In this document: one piece after another, positions 7,853 to 14,530 of the stretch
How positions within the stretch are numbered: the first letter of the stretch is position 1
Layout: each line of letters starts with the position of its first letter
Assembly: GCA_027490345.1 (NCBI GenBank)
Contig: JAIXYF010000219.1
Coordinates: 1-20,430, forward strand
DNA from: Novosphingobium sp.
Lineage (GTDB): Bacteria > Pseudomonadota > Alphaproteobacteria > Sphingomonadales > Sphingomonadaceae
Length of the DNA stretch: 20,430 nucleotides
Reading direction: 5' to 3'
Notes under the pieces: generated by a model
What the model was told of the DNA's origin: nothing
The model's database searches: none
The model's input: the letters and a program-made list of their open reading frames with translations, nothing else
Position numbers and translations under genes: made by a program

Positions 7853-8116
7853 ATGACCTTCCAGACCCGCGGCTTCGAATTCCTCAAGGATGTCGACGTC
7901 CGCCTGACTGTCGAGCTTGGCCGCACCGAAATGAAGCTCAAGGATGTGCTCTCCCTCACCGAGGAAAGCGTGGTGATGCTGGATCGGCTCACTGACGAAC
8001 TGCTCGATGTCATGGTCAACGGCAAGCTGATCGCGCGCGGTGAAGTGGTGGCGCAGGGCGAACGCTTCGGCCTGCGCATTGTCGAACTGCTCGGGCAGGA
8101 AGAGGGCAAGGCCTGA
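7853..8116 (+). CDS. fliN: Flagellar motor switch protein FliN
   Basis: FliN is the SpoA-domain protein at the base of the C ring. At 87 residues it is the short form: almost nothing precedes the SpoA domain (VDVRLTVELGRTEMKLKDVLSL, then ELLDVMVNGKLIARGEVVAQGERFGLRIVEL). These match the FliN hallmarks, V-x-V-x-L-G and V-x-VNG-x-x-I-x-x-GEVV. An in-frame TTG at 7838 could add five residues, but the ATG at 7853 has a purine-rich aggatagag just upstream and gives the usual beginning. It ends in an ATG/TGA overlap with fliO. Confidence 0.95.
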   Translation: MTFQTRGFEFLKDVDVRLTVELGRTEMKLKDVLSLTEESVVMLDRLTDELLDVMVNGKLIARGEVVAQGERFGLRIVELLGQEEGKA

Positions 8117-8385
8117 TGCTGTGGTATCTGCTCAAGCTCGCGGTTGTGCTGCCGCTGATCGCCGGGCTCGCATGGGCCAGCCTGAAGTTTGCGCGGCGCA
8201 TGGAAAAGCGCTTCAGCCCTGCGGGCACCCAGCGCAGCGTGCGGATCATCGAAACGCAGTGGCTCGGCCCCGGCCAGCGCATTGCCGTTCTGGAATTTCG
8301 CGGGCGCGAGATCCTCGTCTCGGCCTCGAAGCAAGGCCTGGTGCGGCTGGCCGAAGTGCCCGCGCGCGCGGCAAGCGAGGAGTGA
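8116..8385 (+). CDS. fliO: Flagellar export apparatus protein FliO
   Basis: FliO helps assemble the FliP ring of the export gate. The 89-residue product has an N-terminal membrane helix (about residues 2-22: LWYLLKLAVVLPLIAGLAWAS). A basic stretch (KFARRMEKR) follows, and a small soluble domain with the FliO pattern 'IIETQWLGPGQRIAVLEFRGREILVSASKQGLVRLAEV'. That pattern corresponds to the conserved L-G-x-x-x-x-L-x-x-V-x-x-x-x-x-L-V-G-V-T of longer FliO proteins. It starts one base before the end of fliN and lies upstream of fliP, as expected. It is short but complete. Confidence 0.88.
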   Translation: MLWYLLKLAVVLPLIAGLAWASLKFARRMEKRFSPAGTQRSVRIIETQWLGPGQRIAVLEFRGREILVSASKQGLVRLAEVPARAASEE

Positions 8386-8389
8386 TCCG

Positions 8390-9193
8390 GTGAAACTGAG
8401 GCATCTTCTGGCCTTCGCGGCCGTGCTGCTGATCGGGCTGGTGCTGCCAGCCCATGCCGCCGAGCTGGCGCCCGCCGCCGCCCCCGCCGCCGCCCCATCC
8501 GGCAGCGCCATCCCCGGCGCGCTGGACCGGGCGTTTGGCCAGATGGCGGGCGCGCAATCGGGCGGTTCGCTGTCCCTTTCGCTCCAACTGCTCCTCATCA
8601 TGGGGCTGCTCACCATCTTGCCCAGCCTTGTGCTGATGATGACCAGCTTCACGCGCATCCTGGTGGTGCTGGCGATCCTGCGGCAGGCGTTGGGCCTCCA
8701 GCAATCCCCGCCCAATCAGGTGCTGATCGGGCTTTCGCTGTTCCTGTCGCTGTTCATCATGGCCCCCACGCTCGACAAGGTGAGCACGAATGCGATCCAG
8801 CCTTATTCCGCGGGTGCGATCAACGCCGAACAAGCCATCGCCTCGGCCGGGGGCGAGTTCCATGCCTTCATGATCCGCCAGACGCGCGAGCATGATCTTC
8901 AGATGTTCGCTGCCATGGCCAAGGCGCCCAAGTTTGCCCGCGCCGCTGATGTGCCCTTCTCGATCCTCCTCCCCGCCTTCGTGACGAGCGAGCTCAAGAC
9001 CGCGTTCCAGATCGGCTTCATGCTGTTTCTGCCGTTCCTCGTGATCGATCTGGTGGTCTCCTCGGTGCTGATGAGCCTGGGCATGATGATGATGTCTCCC
9101 ACCATCGTCTCACTGCCGTTCAAGCTGCTGCTTTTCGTCCTTGTGGATGGCTGGGCGCTGCTCATGGGCAGCCTTGCAGCCAGCTTCGGATAG
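8390..9193 (+). CDS. fliP: Flagellar export gate protein FliP
   Basis: FliP forms the pentameric core of the type III export gate. The frame is open much further upstream, but that part overlaps fliO. The GTG at 8390 has GAGG-AG just upstream and yields 267 residues, starting with a cleavable signal peptide (hydrophobic core then PAHA-AE, about residue 23). FliP hallmarks are clear: MMTSFTRILVVLAILRQALG with the P-P-N-Q-V-L-I-G-L-x-L-F-L motif, later DVPFSILLPAFVTSELKTAFQIGF, then the final MSLGMMMMSPTIVSLPFKLLLFVLVDGW. About four membrane segments remain after processing. Use of GTG in a tightly packed junction may lower translation relative to neighbours. Confidence 0.97.
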   Translation: MKLRHLLAFAAVLLIGLVLPAHAAELAPAAAPAAAPSGSAIPGALDRAFGQMAGAQSGGSLSLSLQLLLIMGLLTILPSLVLMMTSFTRILVVLAILRQALGLQQSPPNQVLIGLSLFLSLFIMAPTLDKVSTNAIQPYSAGAINAEQAIASAGGEFHAFMIRQTREHDLQMFAAMAKAPKFARAADVPFSILLPAFVTSELKTAFQIGFMLFLPFLVIDLVVSSVLMSLGMMMMSPTIVSLPFKLLLFVLVDGWALLMGSLAASFG

Positions 9194-9202
9194 GCGCGCG
9201 CG

Positions 9203-9475
9203 ATGAACGACACTGCCGCGCTTCTTGCCCTTGCCGACCGGATGCTGTGGGTCACCGCGCTCGTCGCCGCGCCCGTGCTGCTGGCCAGTCTCGCCGTCGG
9301 CCTCGTCGTCGGCGTGGTTCAGGCCGCTACCTCGATCAACGAACAGACGCTTACCTTCGTCCCAAAGCTGGCCGCCATCGCGCTCGTGCTGGTGATCCTG
9401 GGCAGCGCGATGATGGGGCTGATCGGGGATTTCCTTGTCGAAATCTTCGCCCAGATCGCGCGAACCGGCAAATGA
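9203..9475 (+). CDS. fliQ: Flagellar export gate protein FliQ
   Basis: FliQ is a 90-residue, two-helix membrane protein of the export gate. Membrane segments fall at about residues 15-38 and 52-75. Between them is the conserved AATSINEQTLTFVPK motif (family: Q-A-x-T-Q-I-x-E-x-T-L-x-F-x-P-K). The length is normal. It begins 9 nt after fliP. Its stop is part of aaATGATCGC, an 8-base sequence repeated at the start of fliR 56 bases later. Confidence 0.97.
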   Translation: MNDTAALLALADRMLWVTALVAAPVLLASLAVGLVVGVVQAATSINEQTLTFVPKLAAIALVLVILGSAMMGLIGDFLVEIFAQIARTGK

Positions 9476-9482
9476 TCGCCAG

Positions 9483-9520
9483 GAAATGAAGGGCTGGAAA
9501 TGAAGGGCTGGAAATGAGGG
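9483..9520 (+). repeat. 14-nt tandem repeat between fliQ and fliR
   Basis: Two perfect copies of gaaatgaagggctg (9483-9496, 9497-9510) and a partial third (9511-9519). It fills almost the whole fliQ-fliR gap. Each copy holds an ATGA stop/start tetranucleotide and a purine-rich AAGGG; the last copy supplies the GAGGG that is the probable ribosome binding site of fliR. Confidence 0.95.
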
Positions 9521-9527
9521 TCGGCGC

Positions 9528-10319
9528 ATGATCGCGCTCCACTTCGGCTTCGGCGCGCTGGAGGCCGAATTCTGGCGGCTGCTGTTCGTCATGACGCGGA
9601 TTGGCGCAGCCTTGCTGGCCGCGCCGCTGTTTGGCGCCAATTCGGTGCCGATGCAGCTGCGCGTCAGCCTTGCGGGCGCCATCGCAGTGATGATCTGCGC
9701 GTGGACCCCAGTCGCCGCGCCGCCCGCGCTGTTCACGCTTTCGGGCCTGCTTGTCACGGCGCAGGAAGTGTTGATCGGCCTTTCGCTGGGCTTCGTCCTG
9801 CAATGGAGCTTTGCTGCCCCGCTGATCGCCGCCGAAGTGATCGGCGGATCGATGGGCATGAGCATTGCCTCCACCGCCGATCCGGTTAGCGGCGCCCATT
9901 CGCCGGTGCTGGGCCAGTATTTCTCGGTGCTGCTCACCGTGCTGTTCCTCGGCCTTGGCGCGCATCTGGCGTGGTTTGCGCTGATCGTGGAGAGCTATCA
10001 GGCCTTCCCGCCCGGCGCGGCCTGGTTCACGCCTGAACGGATGGTGCAGGTGGCCGGGTTCGGCGCGCAGATGCTCACCGCCGCGCTGGCCATTGCGCTG
10101 CCGGTCACGCTGCTGCTACTGCTGGTGCAGGTCATGACCGGCGTGATCAGCCGCTCGGCCCCCAGCCTCAATCTCTTCGCGCTGGGCCTGCCTGCGGGCG
10201 TCCTTGCCGGGATCGCCGCGCTGATCCTGACGGCGCCGCTGCTGACCGACCGGCTCAGCGATCTTTCGCTTGCCGCCATCACGCAGGCTGCACAGCTGGT
10301 GAAGCCAGCCAATGGCTGA
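9528..10319 (+). CDS. fliR: Flagellar export gate protein FliR
   Basis: FliR is the multi-pass membrane subunit that completes the FliP5-FliQ4-FliR1 gate. The 263-residue product has about six hydrophobic segments and the family's RIGAALLAAPLFG near residues 20-34. A QEVLIGLSLGFVLQWSFAAPLIAAEVIGGSMG segment (about 80-110, family G-E-x-x-x-G-x-x-x-G-F) follows, then PVTLLLLLVQVMTGVISRSAPSLNLFALGLP (about 185-220). All are diagnostic. The ATG at 9528 has GAGGG 7 nt upstream. Its stop lies inside the first copy of a duplicated flhB start sequence. Confidence 0.97.
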   Translation: MIALHFGFGALEAEFWRLLFVMTRIGAALLAAPLFGANSVPMQLRVSLAGAIAVMICAWTPVAAPPALFTLSGLLVTAQEVLIGLSLGFVLQWSFAAPLIAAEVIGGSMGMSIASTADPVSGAHSPVLGQYFSVLLTVLFLGLGAHLAWFALIVESYQAFPPGAAWFTPERMVQVAGFGAQMLTAALAIALPVTLLLLLVQVMTGVISRSAPSLNLFALGLPAGVLAGIAALILTAPLLTDRLSDLSLAAITQAAQLVKPANG

Positions 10320-10344
10320 AGAAACGCGCCATGGCTGAAGAAAC
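10312..10344 (+). repeat. 14-nt direct repeat across the fliR end and flhB start
   Basis: atggctgaagaaac occurs at 10312-10325 and again at 10331-10344. The second copy is the flhB start codon and first codons. The first copy carries the fliR stop (TGA, 10317-10319) and an ATG that opens a dead-end frame of eight codons, because the 19-nt offset is not a multiple of three. Confidence 0.93.
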
Positions 10345-11476
10345 TCCGGGCGAAAAGACCTTCGCTCCCACCGAAAAGCGCCGCAAGGACGCCGCCAAGA
10401 ACGGCGATGTGCTGCGCCCGCGCGAACTGGGCATCGCGATCAGCGTGCTGGGCGGCGCGGCGTGGCTCCAGCTGGCCGGGCCATGGCTTTTCGCCAGTCT
10501 GCAGCGCACCGCGCGCACCGGTCTGGTGTGGGACCGCGCCAGCATCGACCGGTTCGATCCGGCGCCGCTGATCCATGCCGCACTGCTCACCGCGCTGCCG
10601 CCCGTGCTCACGCTGGGCGGCCTGCTCATGGTCGCCGCACTCATTGCGCAGCTGGGCCTTGGCGAAGGGCGCTGGGTGGGCGGCAATCTGGCGCCCAAGG
10701 CCTCGCGGCTAAATCCGCTTTCGGGGCTCAAGCGCATGTTCGGCCCGCAAGGCTGGATCGAGCTGGCCAAGGGCCTTGCCAAGCTCGTGCTGCTGGCCGC
10801 GATCGCATGGGTATGGTTCAGGGGCCGCCTGCCCGCGCTGATGGGCCTTGGCAATGGCAACCTTGGCGGGCAGCTGGCTTATGCGTGGGATGCGCTGCTG
10901 GCGCTGCTGTATGCGCTGGGCGGCGGCCTCGTCGTCATCGCGCTGGTCGATTATCCGGTGCAATGGCTGCGGCGGATGATGCGCCTCAGGATGTCGCTTC
11001 AGGATCTCAAGGACGAAAGCAAGGAAAGCGAAGGTTCGCCCGAACGCAAGGCCGCGATCCGTCAACGCCAGCGCCAGATCGCGATGGGCGGCCTTGCCTC
11101 GGCGATGAAGGAAGCGCAGTTCGTCATCACCAATCCCACGCATTTCAGCGTCGCGCTGGCTTATGATCCAGCGAAGGCCCCCGCCCCGGTTGTGCTGGCC
11201 AAGGGGCGCGGCGAAAAGGCGCTGGCGATGCGCGAAATGGCCGCCGAAATGGCCGTACCCATGCTGTCCTCGCCCGCGCTCACCCGCTCGGTCTATTTCA
11301 CCACGCGCGAAAACCAGATGATCCGCGAGGAACTTTATGCCGCGGTGGCCGCAGTGCTGGCTTTCGTGCTCGCGCTGAAGCGCGGCAATGCGCCGCCGCA
11401 GCCTGCGGTCGATGTCCCGCTCGAACTGCGCTTCGATGCCGAAGGGCGCCCGGAATCGCCAACCGCTGCGGCTTAA
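10331..11476 (+). CDS. flhB: Flagellar export switch protein FlhB
   Basis: FlhB is the autocleaving export component that switches from hook to filament substrates on a signal from FliK. The 381-residue product begins with the EKTFAPTEKRRKDAAKNGDVLRPRELG motif (family E-K-T-E-x-P-T-x-x-R-x-x-x-A-R-x-x-G). It has four membrane segments (about 33-58, 88-110, 145-165, 185-208). The autocleavage site NPTH is at residues 268-271, in FVITNPTHFSVAL. Cleavage between Asn268 and Pro269 is expected. The tail carries the usual PVLTRSVYF-like region (SSPALTRSVYFTTRENQMI). It is placed 11 nt after fliR. Confidence 0.97.
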   Translation: MAEETPGEKTFAPTEKRRKDAAKNGDVLRPRELGIAISVLGGAAWLQLAGPWLFASLQRTARTGLVWDRASIDRFDPAPLIHAALLTALPPVLTLGGLLMVAALIAQLGLGEGRWVGGNLAPKASRLNPLSGLKRMFGPQGWIELAKGLAKLVLLAAIAWVWFRGRLPALMGLGNGNLGGQLAYAWDALLALLYALGGGLVVIALVDYPVQWLRRMMRLRMSLQDLKDESKESEGSPERKAAIRQRQRQIAMGGLASAMKEAQFVITNPTHFSVALAYDPAKAPAPVVLAKGRGEKALAMREMAAEMAVPMLSSPALTRSVYFTTRENQMIREELYAAVAAVLAFVLALKRGNAPPQPAVDVPLELRFDAEGRPESPTAAA

Positions 11477-11506
11477 TCCGGACACAGATCTGCCGTTCTG
11501 GAACGT

Positions 11507-12946
11507 ATGGAAACCACCTCCGCCACGTCCTCGTCGTCTGCCACCGCCAGCCTGGTGTCAACGCTGGGCGCGGGCAGCGGGATCAACACGGCGCAGCTGG
11601 CAGAACAGCTGGCCGCCGCGCAGTTTGCGGCCCGGCTCGATCAGATCACCGCGAAAACCAGCCGGCTCAGCACCCAGATCACATCGGCCTCCACGCTGCG
11701 CGGCATGATCTCCAGCCTCGCCTCATCGCTGGGCGACCGCGTGCGCACCGGCGATCTGGCCGCCACGCCGCAGATCACCAACAGCGCCGTTGCGCAAGTC
11801 AGCAAAGGCGCGGCCACCGGGCGCGGCACCTCCACGCTCGAAGTCACCTCGCTCGCCAAGGCGCAGACGCTGGTCTCGCCCGCCGTGGCCAGCGCCAGCA
11901 CTCCGGTCGGCGCGGGCACGCTCACCTTGCGCTTCGGCACAGTCAGCGGCAGCGGCTTCACGCCCGATGCCGCGCGTGCTGCGATCGATATCACGATCCC
12001 CACCGGCGCCACGCTCGATACCGTCGCCAGCGCGGTCAACGCCAGCGGTGCAGGCGTCACGGCCTATGTCGCCGCCGGCACGGGCGGGCCGCAACTGGTG
12101 CTCAAAGGGCAGGACGGTGCGGCGAACGGGTTTGTTCTCGAAGCCACCGAAAGCCCCACCGAGCCCGGCCTTGCTGCGCTGGCCTGGAACCCGGCCACCA
12201 ATCTCACCCGGCTGAAAACCCCCGCAACCGATGCGGCCTATCTGCTTGATGGGGTGGCCCGCACCGCCGCCACCAACACCATCACCGATGCCGCTCCCGG
12301 TCTTTCGCTCAAGCTGACCGGCACAAACACCGGCAATCCCACCACGATCAGCTATAGCGATCCGGGCAGCGCCATTACCAGCGCGATGCAGGATCTGACT
12401 GCGGCGCTCAACGAAATGGTGGCCGAGCTCAATTCCGAGACCAACCCCACCACCGGCGCGCTCAGCAACGATCCCGGCGCGCGCGCGCTGCGCCGCCAGC
12501 TGACCACGCTGGCCAGCAGCCAGGTCATGCCCGCCAACACCACCGGCGCGCCCACCACGCTGGCGGATCTTGGCCTCAAGACCAACCGCGATGGCTCCTT
12601 CAGCCTTGATAGCGAACGGCTTTCCGCCACGCTGCAGCGCGATCCCATCGGCACTGGCGCGATGTTCACCACCGGGCTGTTCGGGGTGTTTGCCACGTTC
12701 GACAAGCTGGCCCGCAGCGTGTCCTCCAGCAGCGATCCGTCCTCGCTCGGCGGCACGATCGCGCGGCTCACCAAGCTGCAGACCACGCTCGGTACGCAGC
12801 GCAGCACGATGGAAACCAAGCAGGAAGATCTACGCCAGCGCCTCGTATCGCGCTTTGCCAAGCTGGATACGAACGTCACCAGCTCGCAATCGACCCTGTC
12901 GTTCCTGCAGGCCCAGATCGATGCGTGGAACGGGAGGAACAACTGA
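11507..12946 (+). CDS. fliD: Flagellar filament cap protein FliD
   Basis: FliD (HAP2) caps the growing filament and folds exported flagellin. The 479-residue product shows the FliD N-terminal D0/D1 part, beginning SLVSTLGAGSGINTAQLAEQL then AQFAARLDQITAKTSRLSTQITS (residues about 15-60). A long beta-rich middle of Thr/Ala/Gly-rich strands follows. The C-terminal coiled-coil end is present (LTKLQTTLGTQRSTMETKQEDLRQRL, then FAKLDTNVTSSQSTLSFLQAQIDAW). Composition is low in Cys and bulky residues, as in exported axial proteins. The gap to flhB is 30 nt and the SD is weak. Its stop shares bases with the fliS start. Confidence 0.95.
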   Translation: METTSATSSSSATASLVSTLGAGSGINTAQLAEQLAAAQFAARLDQITAKTSRLSTQITSASTLRGMISSLASSLGDRVRTGDLAATPQITNSAVAQVSKGAATGRGTSTLEVTSLAKAQTLVSPAVASASTPVGAGTLTLRFGTVSGSGFTPDAARAAIDITIPTGATLDTVASAVNASGAGVTAYVAAGTGGPQLVLKGQDGAANGFVLEATESPTEPGLAALAWNPATNLTRLKTPATDAAYLLDGVARTAATNTITDAAPGLSLKLTGTNTGNPTTISYSDPGSAITSAMQDLTAALNEMVAELNSETNPTTGALSNDPGARALRRQLTTLASSQVMPANTTGAPTTLADLGLKTNRDGSFSLDSERLSATLQRDPIGTGAMFTTGLFGVFATFDKLARSVSSSSDPSSLGGTIARLTKLQTTLGTQRSTMETKQEDLRQRLVSRFAKLDTNVTSSQSTLSFLQAQIDAWNGRNN

Positions 12947-13326
12947 TGCTGCTGCGCCGCGATCCCGGCGAGACCTATCGCCGCGTCGATTTCGATGCGC
13001 GGGTCAAAGGCGCCAGCTCGCTTCAGCTTGTCGCGCTCTGCCTCGAACAGGCCGCAGGTTCGCTGGGCCGCGCGATCTATGCCGCCGATCATGGCGACAA
13101 TGCCGCCAAGAGTGCCGCCCTGACGCGCGCGGTGGCAGCAATCACGGCGCTTGAACTGGGGGTCGATACGTCGAACCCCGTCAGCGCGCCGCTGCTGCAG
13201 CTGTATCAGGCGGCGCGGCGCACGATCCTCGATAGCGCCCTGCGCTTCGATGGCCCGCAGCTGGAAACGATCCGCACCGATCTGCTGGATATTCGCGAAG
13301 CCATGCTGGGCACGGCCAGACACTGA
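12946..13326 (+). CDS. fliS: Flagellin export chaperone FliS
   Basis: FliS is a small helical chaperone that binds the C-terminal end of flagellin before export. The 126-residue product shows the FliS pattern: Y near the start (ETYRRVDFDARVKGASSLQLVALCLEQAAGSLGRAI), corresponding to the family's P-x-x-L-V-x-M-L-Y-D-x-A. A second helix with AVAAITALELGVD follows, then a final LETIRTDLLDIREAM. GGGAGG at 12931-12937 lies about 8 nt before the ATG at 12946, so this start is preferred to a GTG at 12925 that would sit deep inside fliD. The overlap with fliD is TGATG. The pair fliD-fliS is the usual order. Confidence 0.92.
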   Translation: MLLRRDPGETYRRVDFDARVKGASSLQLVALCLEQAAGSLGRAIYAADHGDNAAKSAALTRAVAAITALELGVDTSNPVSAPLLQLYQAARRTILDSALRFDGPQLETIRTDLLDIREAMLGTARH

Positions 13327-13382
13327 GGTTTTGGCCCAAAAAACACCCAGCCAGTAAACCCCTGCCAAGAAACCCCTGGCGC
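13327..13382. other. Convergent intergenic gap fliS / cobalamin-domain gene
   Basis: The 56-base gap between convergent genes holds a short dyad TTTTGG-c-CCAAAA (13329-13341) and a 14-base-period direct repeat of aaacccctg (13356-13364, 13370-13378). On the minus strand, GCCAG...CTGGC followed by a run of six T could be a weak terminator for the cobalamin-domain gene. No convincing intrinsic terminator is seen for the flagellar run on the plus strand. Confidence 0.4.
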
Positions 13383-14252
13383 TCAGTTCGCGGTTTTAAG
13401 CACCATTTCGTCAAACAGCTTCTGCGCCATCAGCACTGCGCCGGGCGCATTGAACGCAGTGCCGTCCGCGCCCACTTCCAGCGCAAGGTCCGGATTGGCC
13501 GAGAACAGCGGCCCACCCACCATCACGCTGATCATCTGATTGCGCGATTCGCGGCGGATCAGCCGGATCGTCTCTTCCAGTCGGGGCAAAGATCGTTCCG
13601 AACCGACGGTGAGTCCCGCCACGGCGAACCACTGCTTACTGGTCAGCCGGGCGATCTCGGCCGCCGACCGGTCAAACGCGGTTTCGACGCACCAGCCCGC
13701 ACCTTCCAGAAACCGCTGTACCATGCTCGCGCCGAAATGGTGCTGGTCTCCCGGCGTGACCGCCATCAACAGCACGCGGCGGCTATCGAGATCGGGCAGG
13801 AGGTGCGAACCGTTGAACGTGGCCAGCAGCTTTTGCAGCCGCGCCACGCCCAGCGTCACGTCGATGAAATCGCACTCGTCCTGATCCCACAGCTGGCCGA
13901 GGTAACGCGCGGCCGGCTCCAGCAGCTCGGTGAACAGGGCATCCATCGCCAGCCCCCGATCGCGCAGCACCAGCACATAGGCGACTGCCGCTTCGAGATC
14001 GTCGCCCAAGACGATGTGCGCAAGGGCGGAAACATCCAAATTGCTGGGAGCGAGCGCTTCCACCACGTCCGCGATGGGAAGGGCATCGGGCAGCACCTCG
14101 GTGTGCAGCCGCACCAGCTGGGGGATGATCCGGTCTGCCACGACGGCAGCAAGCCGTGCCTGCCGCAGTGCCACATCATCGCGGCGATAGACCTCGGGCG
14201 AGACGAAATGCGTCTCGAGATTGTCCAGTCCCCGGCGATCGAGGGCCGGCAT
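13383..14252 (-). CDS. Cobalamin (B12)-binding domain protein, AerR/PpaA-like
   Basis: The product is 289 residues from the ATG at 14252, which has AAGG 5 nt upstream; a GTG at 14279 is possible and adds nine residues. The middle (about 75-150) is a helical cap with ELLEPAARYLGQLWDQDECDFIDVTLGVARLQKLL, the pattern of B12-binding modules of LitR and AerR/PpaA regulators. The C-terminal Rossmann-like domain has the cobalamin signature D-x-H-x-x-G (D169, H171, G174 in TPGDQHHFGA), with His171 the expected axial ligand, and a later VGG (245-247). The usual Ser of the S-x-L element is Ala212. No DNA-binding domain is seen; the first ~70 residues are helical and unassigned. AerR/PpaA are light/redox antirepressors of photosynthesis genes in purple bacteria. 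Here the gene sits between flagellar and chemotaxis genes, so a light- or redox-linked input into motility is a reasonable but untested inference. Confidence 0.78.
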   Translation of the reverse strand: MPALDRRGLDNLETHFVSPEVYRRDDVALRQARLAAVVADRIIPQLVRLHTEVLPDALPIADVVEALAPSNLDVSALAHIVLGDDLEAAVAYVLVLRDRGLAMDALFTELLEPAARYLGQLWDQDECDFIDVTLGVARLQKLLATFNGSHLLPDLDSRRVLLMAVTPGDQHHFGASMVQRFLEGAGWCVETAFDRSAAEIARLTSKQWFAVAGLTVGSERSLPRLEETIRLIRRESRNQMISVMVGGPLFSANPDLALEVGADGTAFNAPGAVLMAQKLFDEMVLKTAN

Positions 14253-14437
14253 GGCGACCTTGGCAGTTTGTCTTATCACGAAGAATACCTCTGCCCCATC
14301 AACCGCTTGCGAGTCGTTGGACTGAGAAAAACATATGGAACGCACCCTGTCGAGCGCACAATTGGTTAATGCCTTTAAGACCACCGACGATGGCACCCGC
14401 CGCCGCAGCCCGCCTTGTGCATTGCCCACGCAAAAAA
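14253..14437 (-). promoter_or_regulatory. Upstream region of the cobalamin-domain gene
   Basis: About 185 bases lie between the 5' end of the cobalamin-domain gene and the cheB1 terminator. Base composition is clearly more A/T-rich here (for example around 14325-14380) than in the flanking genes, as expected of a promoter. Since a strong terminator isolates it from cheB1, this gene probably has its own promoter here. I could not pick a convincing -35/-10 pair, nor a PpsR-type TGT-N12-ACA site. Confidence 0.4.
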
Positions 14438-14470
14438 CAGCCCGGAACCGCAGGTAGCGGTTCCGGGCTG
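14432..14470 (-). terminator. Rho-independent terminator after cheB1
   Basis: A perfect 14-bp inverted repeat (arms 14438-14451 and 14457-14470, 5-base loop) reads cagcccggaaccgc / gcggttccgggctg. On the minus strand it is followed at once by six T (plus-strand AAAAAA at 14432-14437). This is a textbook intrinsic terminator, oriented to end transcription of cheB1, whose stop is at 14531. Confidence 0.92.
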
Positions 14471-14483
14471 AAGCGGGCGTTCC

Positions 14484-14493
14484 GGGGGGGGGG
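14484..14493. repeat. Run of ten G in the cheB1 3' untranslated region
   Basis: A G10 homopolymer lies between the cheB1 stop and its terminator. It is flanked by ggcgtt (14476-14481) and aacgcc (14495-14500), so the tract sits in the loop of a possible 6-bp hairpin. It is outside any gene I can support, so length change would not alter a protein. Confidence 0.85.
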
Positions 14494-14530
14494 AAACGCC
14501 TTCGGGGTAAACGGGAGGGGCTTTGCGGAC

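Noticed and set aside
8189..8389. Upstream in-frame extension of fliP
   Set aside because: It overlaps fliO, encodes no FliP-like residues and would bury the signal peptide that starts at the GTG at 8390.
12925..12945. GTG start seven codons upstream for fliS
   Set aside because: It lies deeper inside fliD, and the ATG at 12946 has a strong GGGAGG at proper spacing and a typical TGATG coupling.
14484..14493. G10 tract as a phase-variation switch
   Set aside because: It lies in the 3' untranslated region after the cheB1 stop, not in a coding region or between promoter elements that I can identify.
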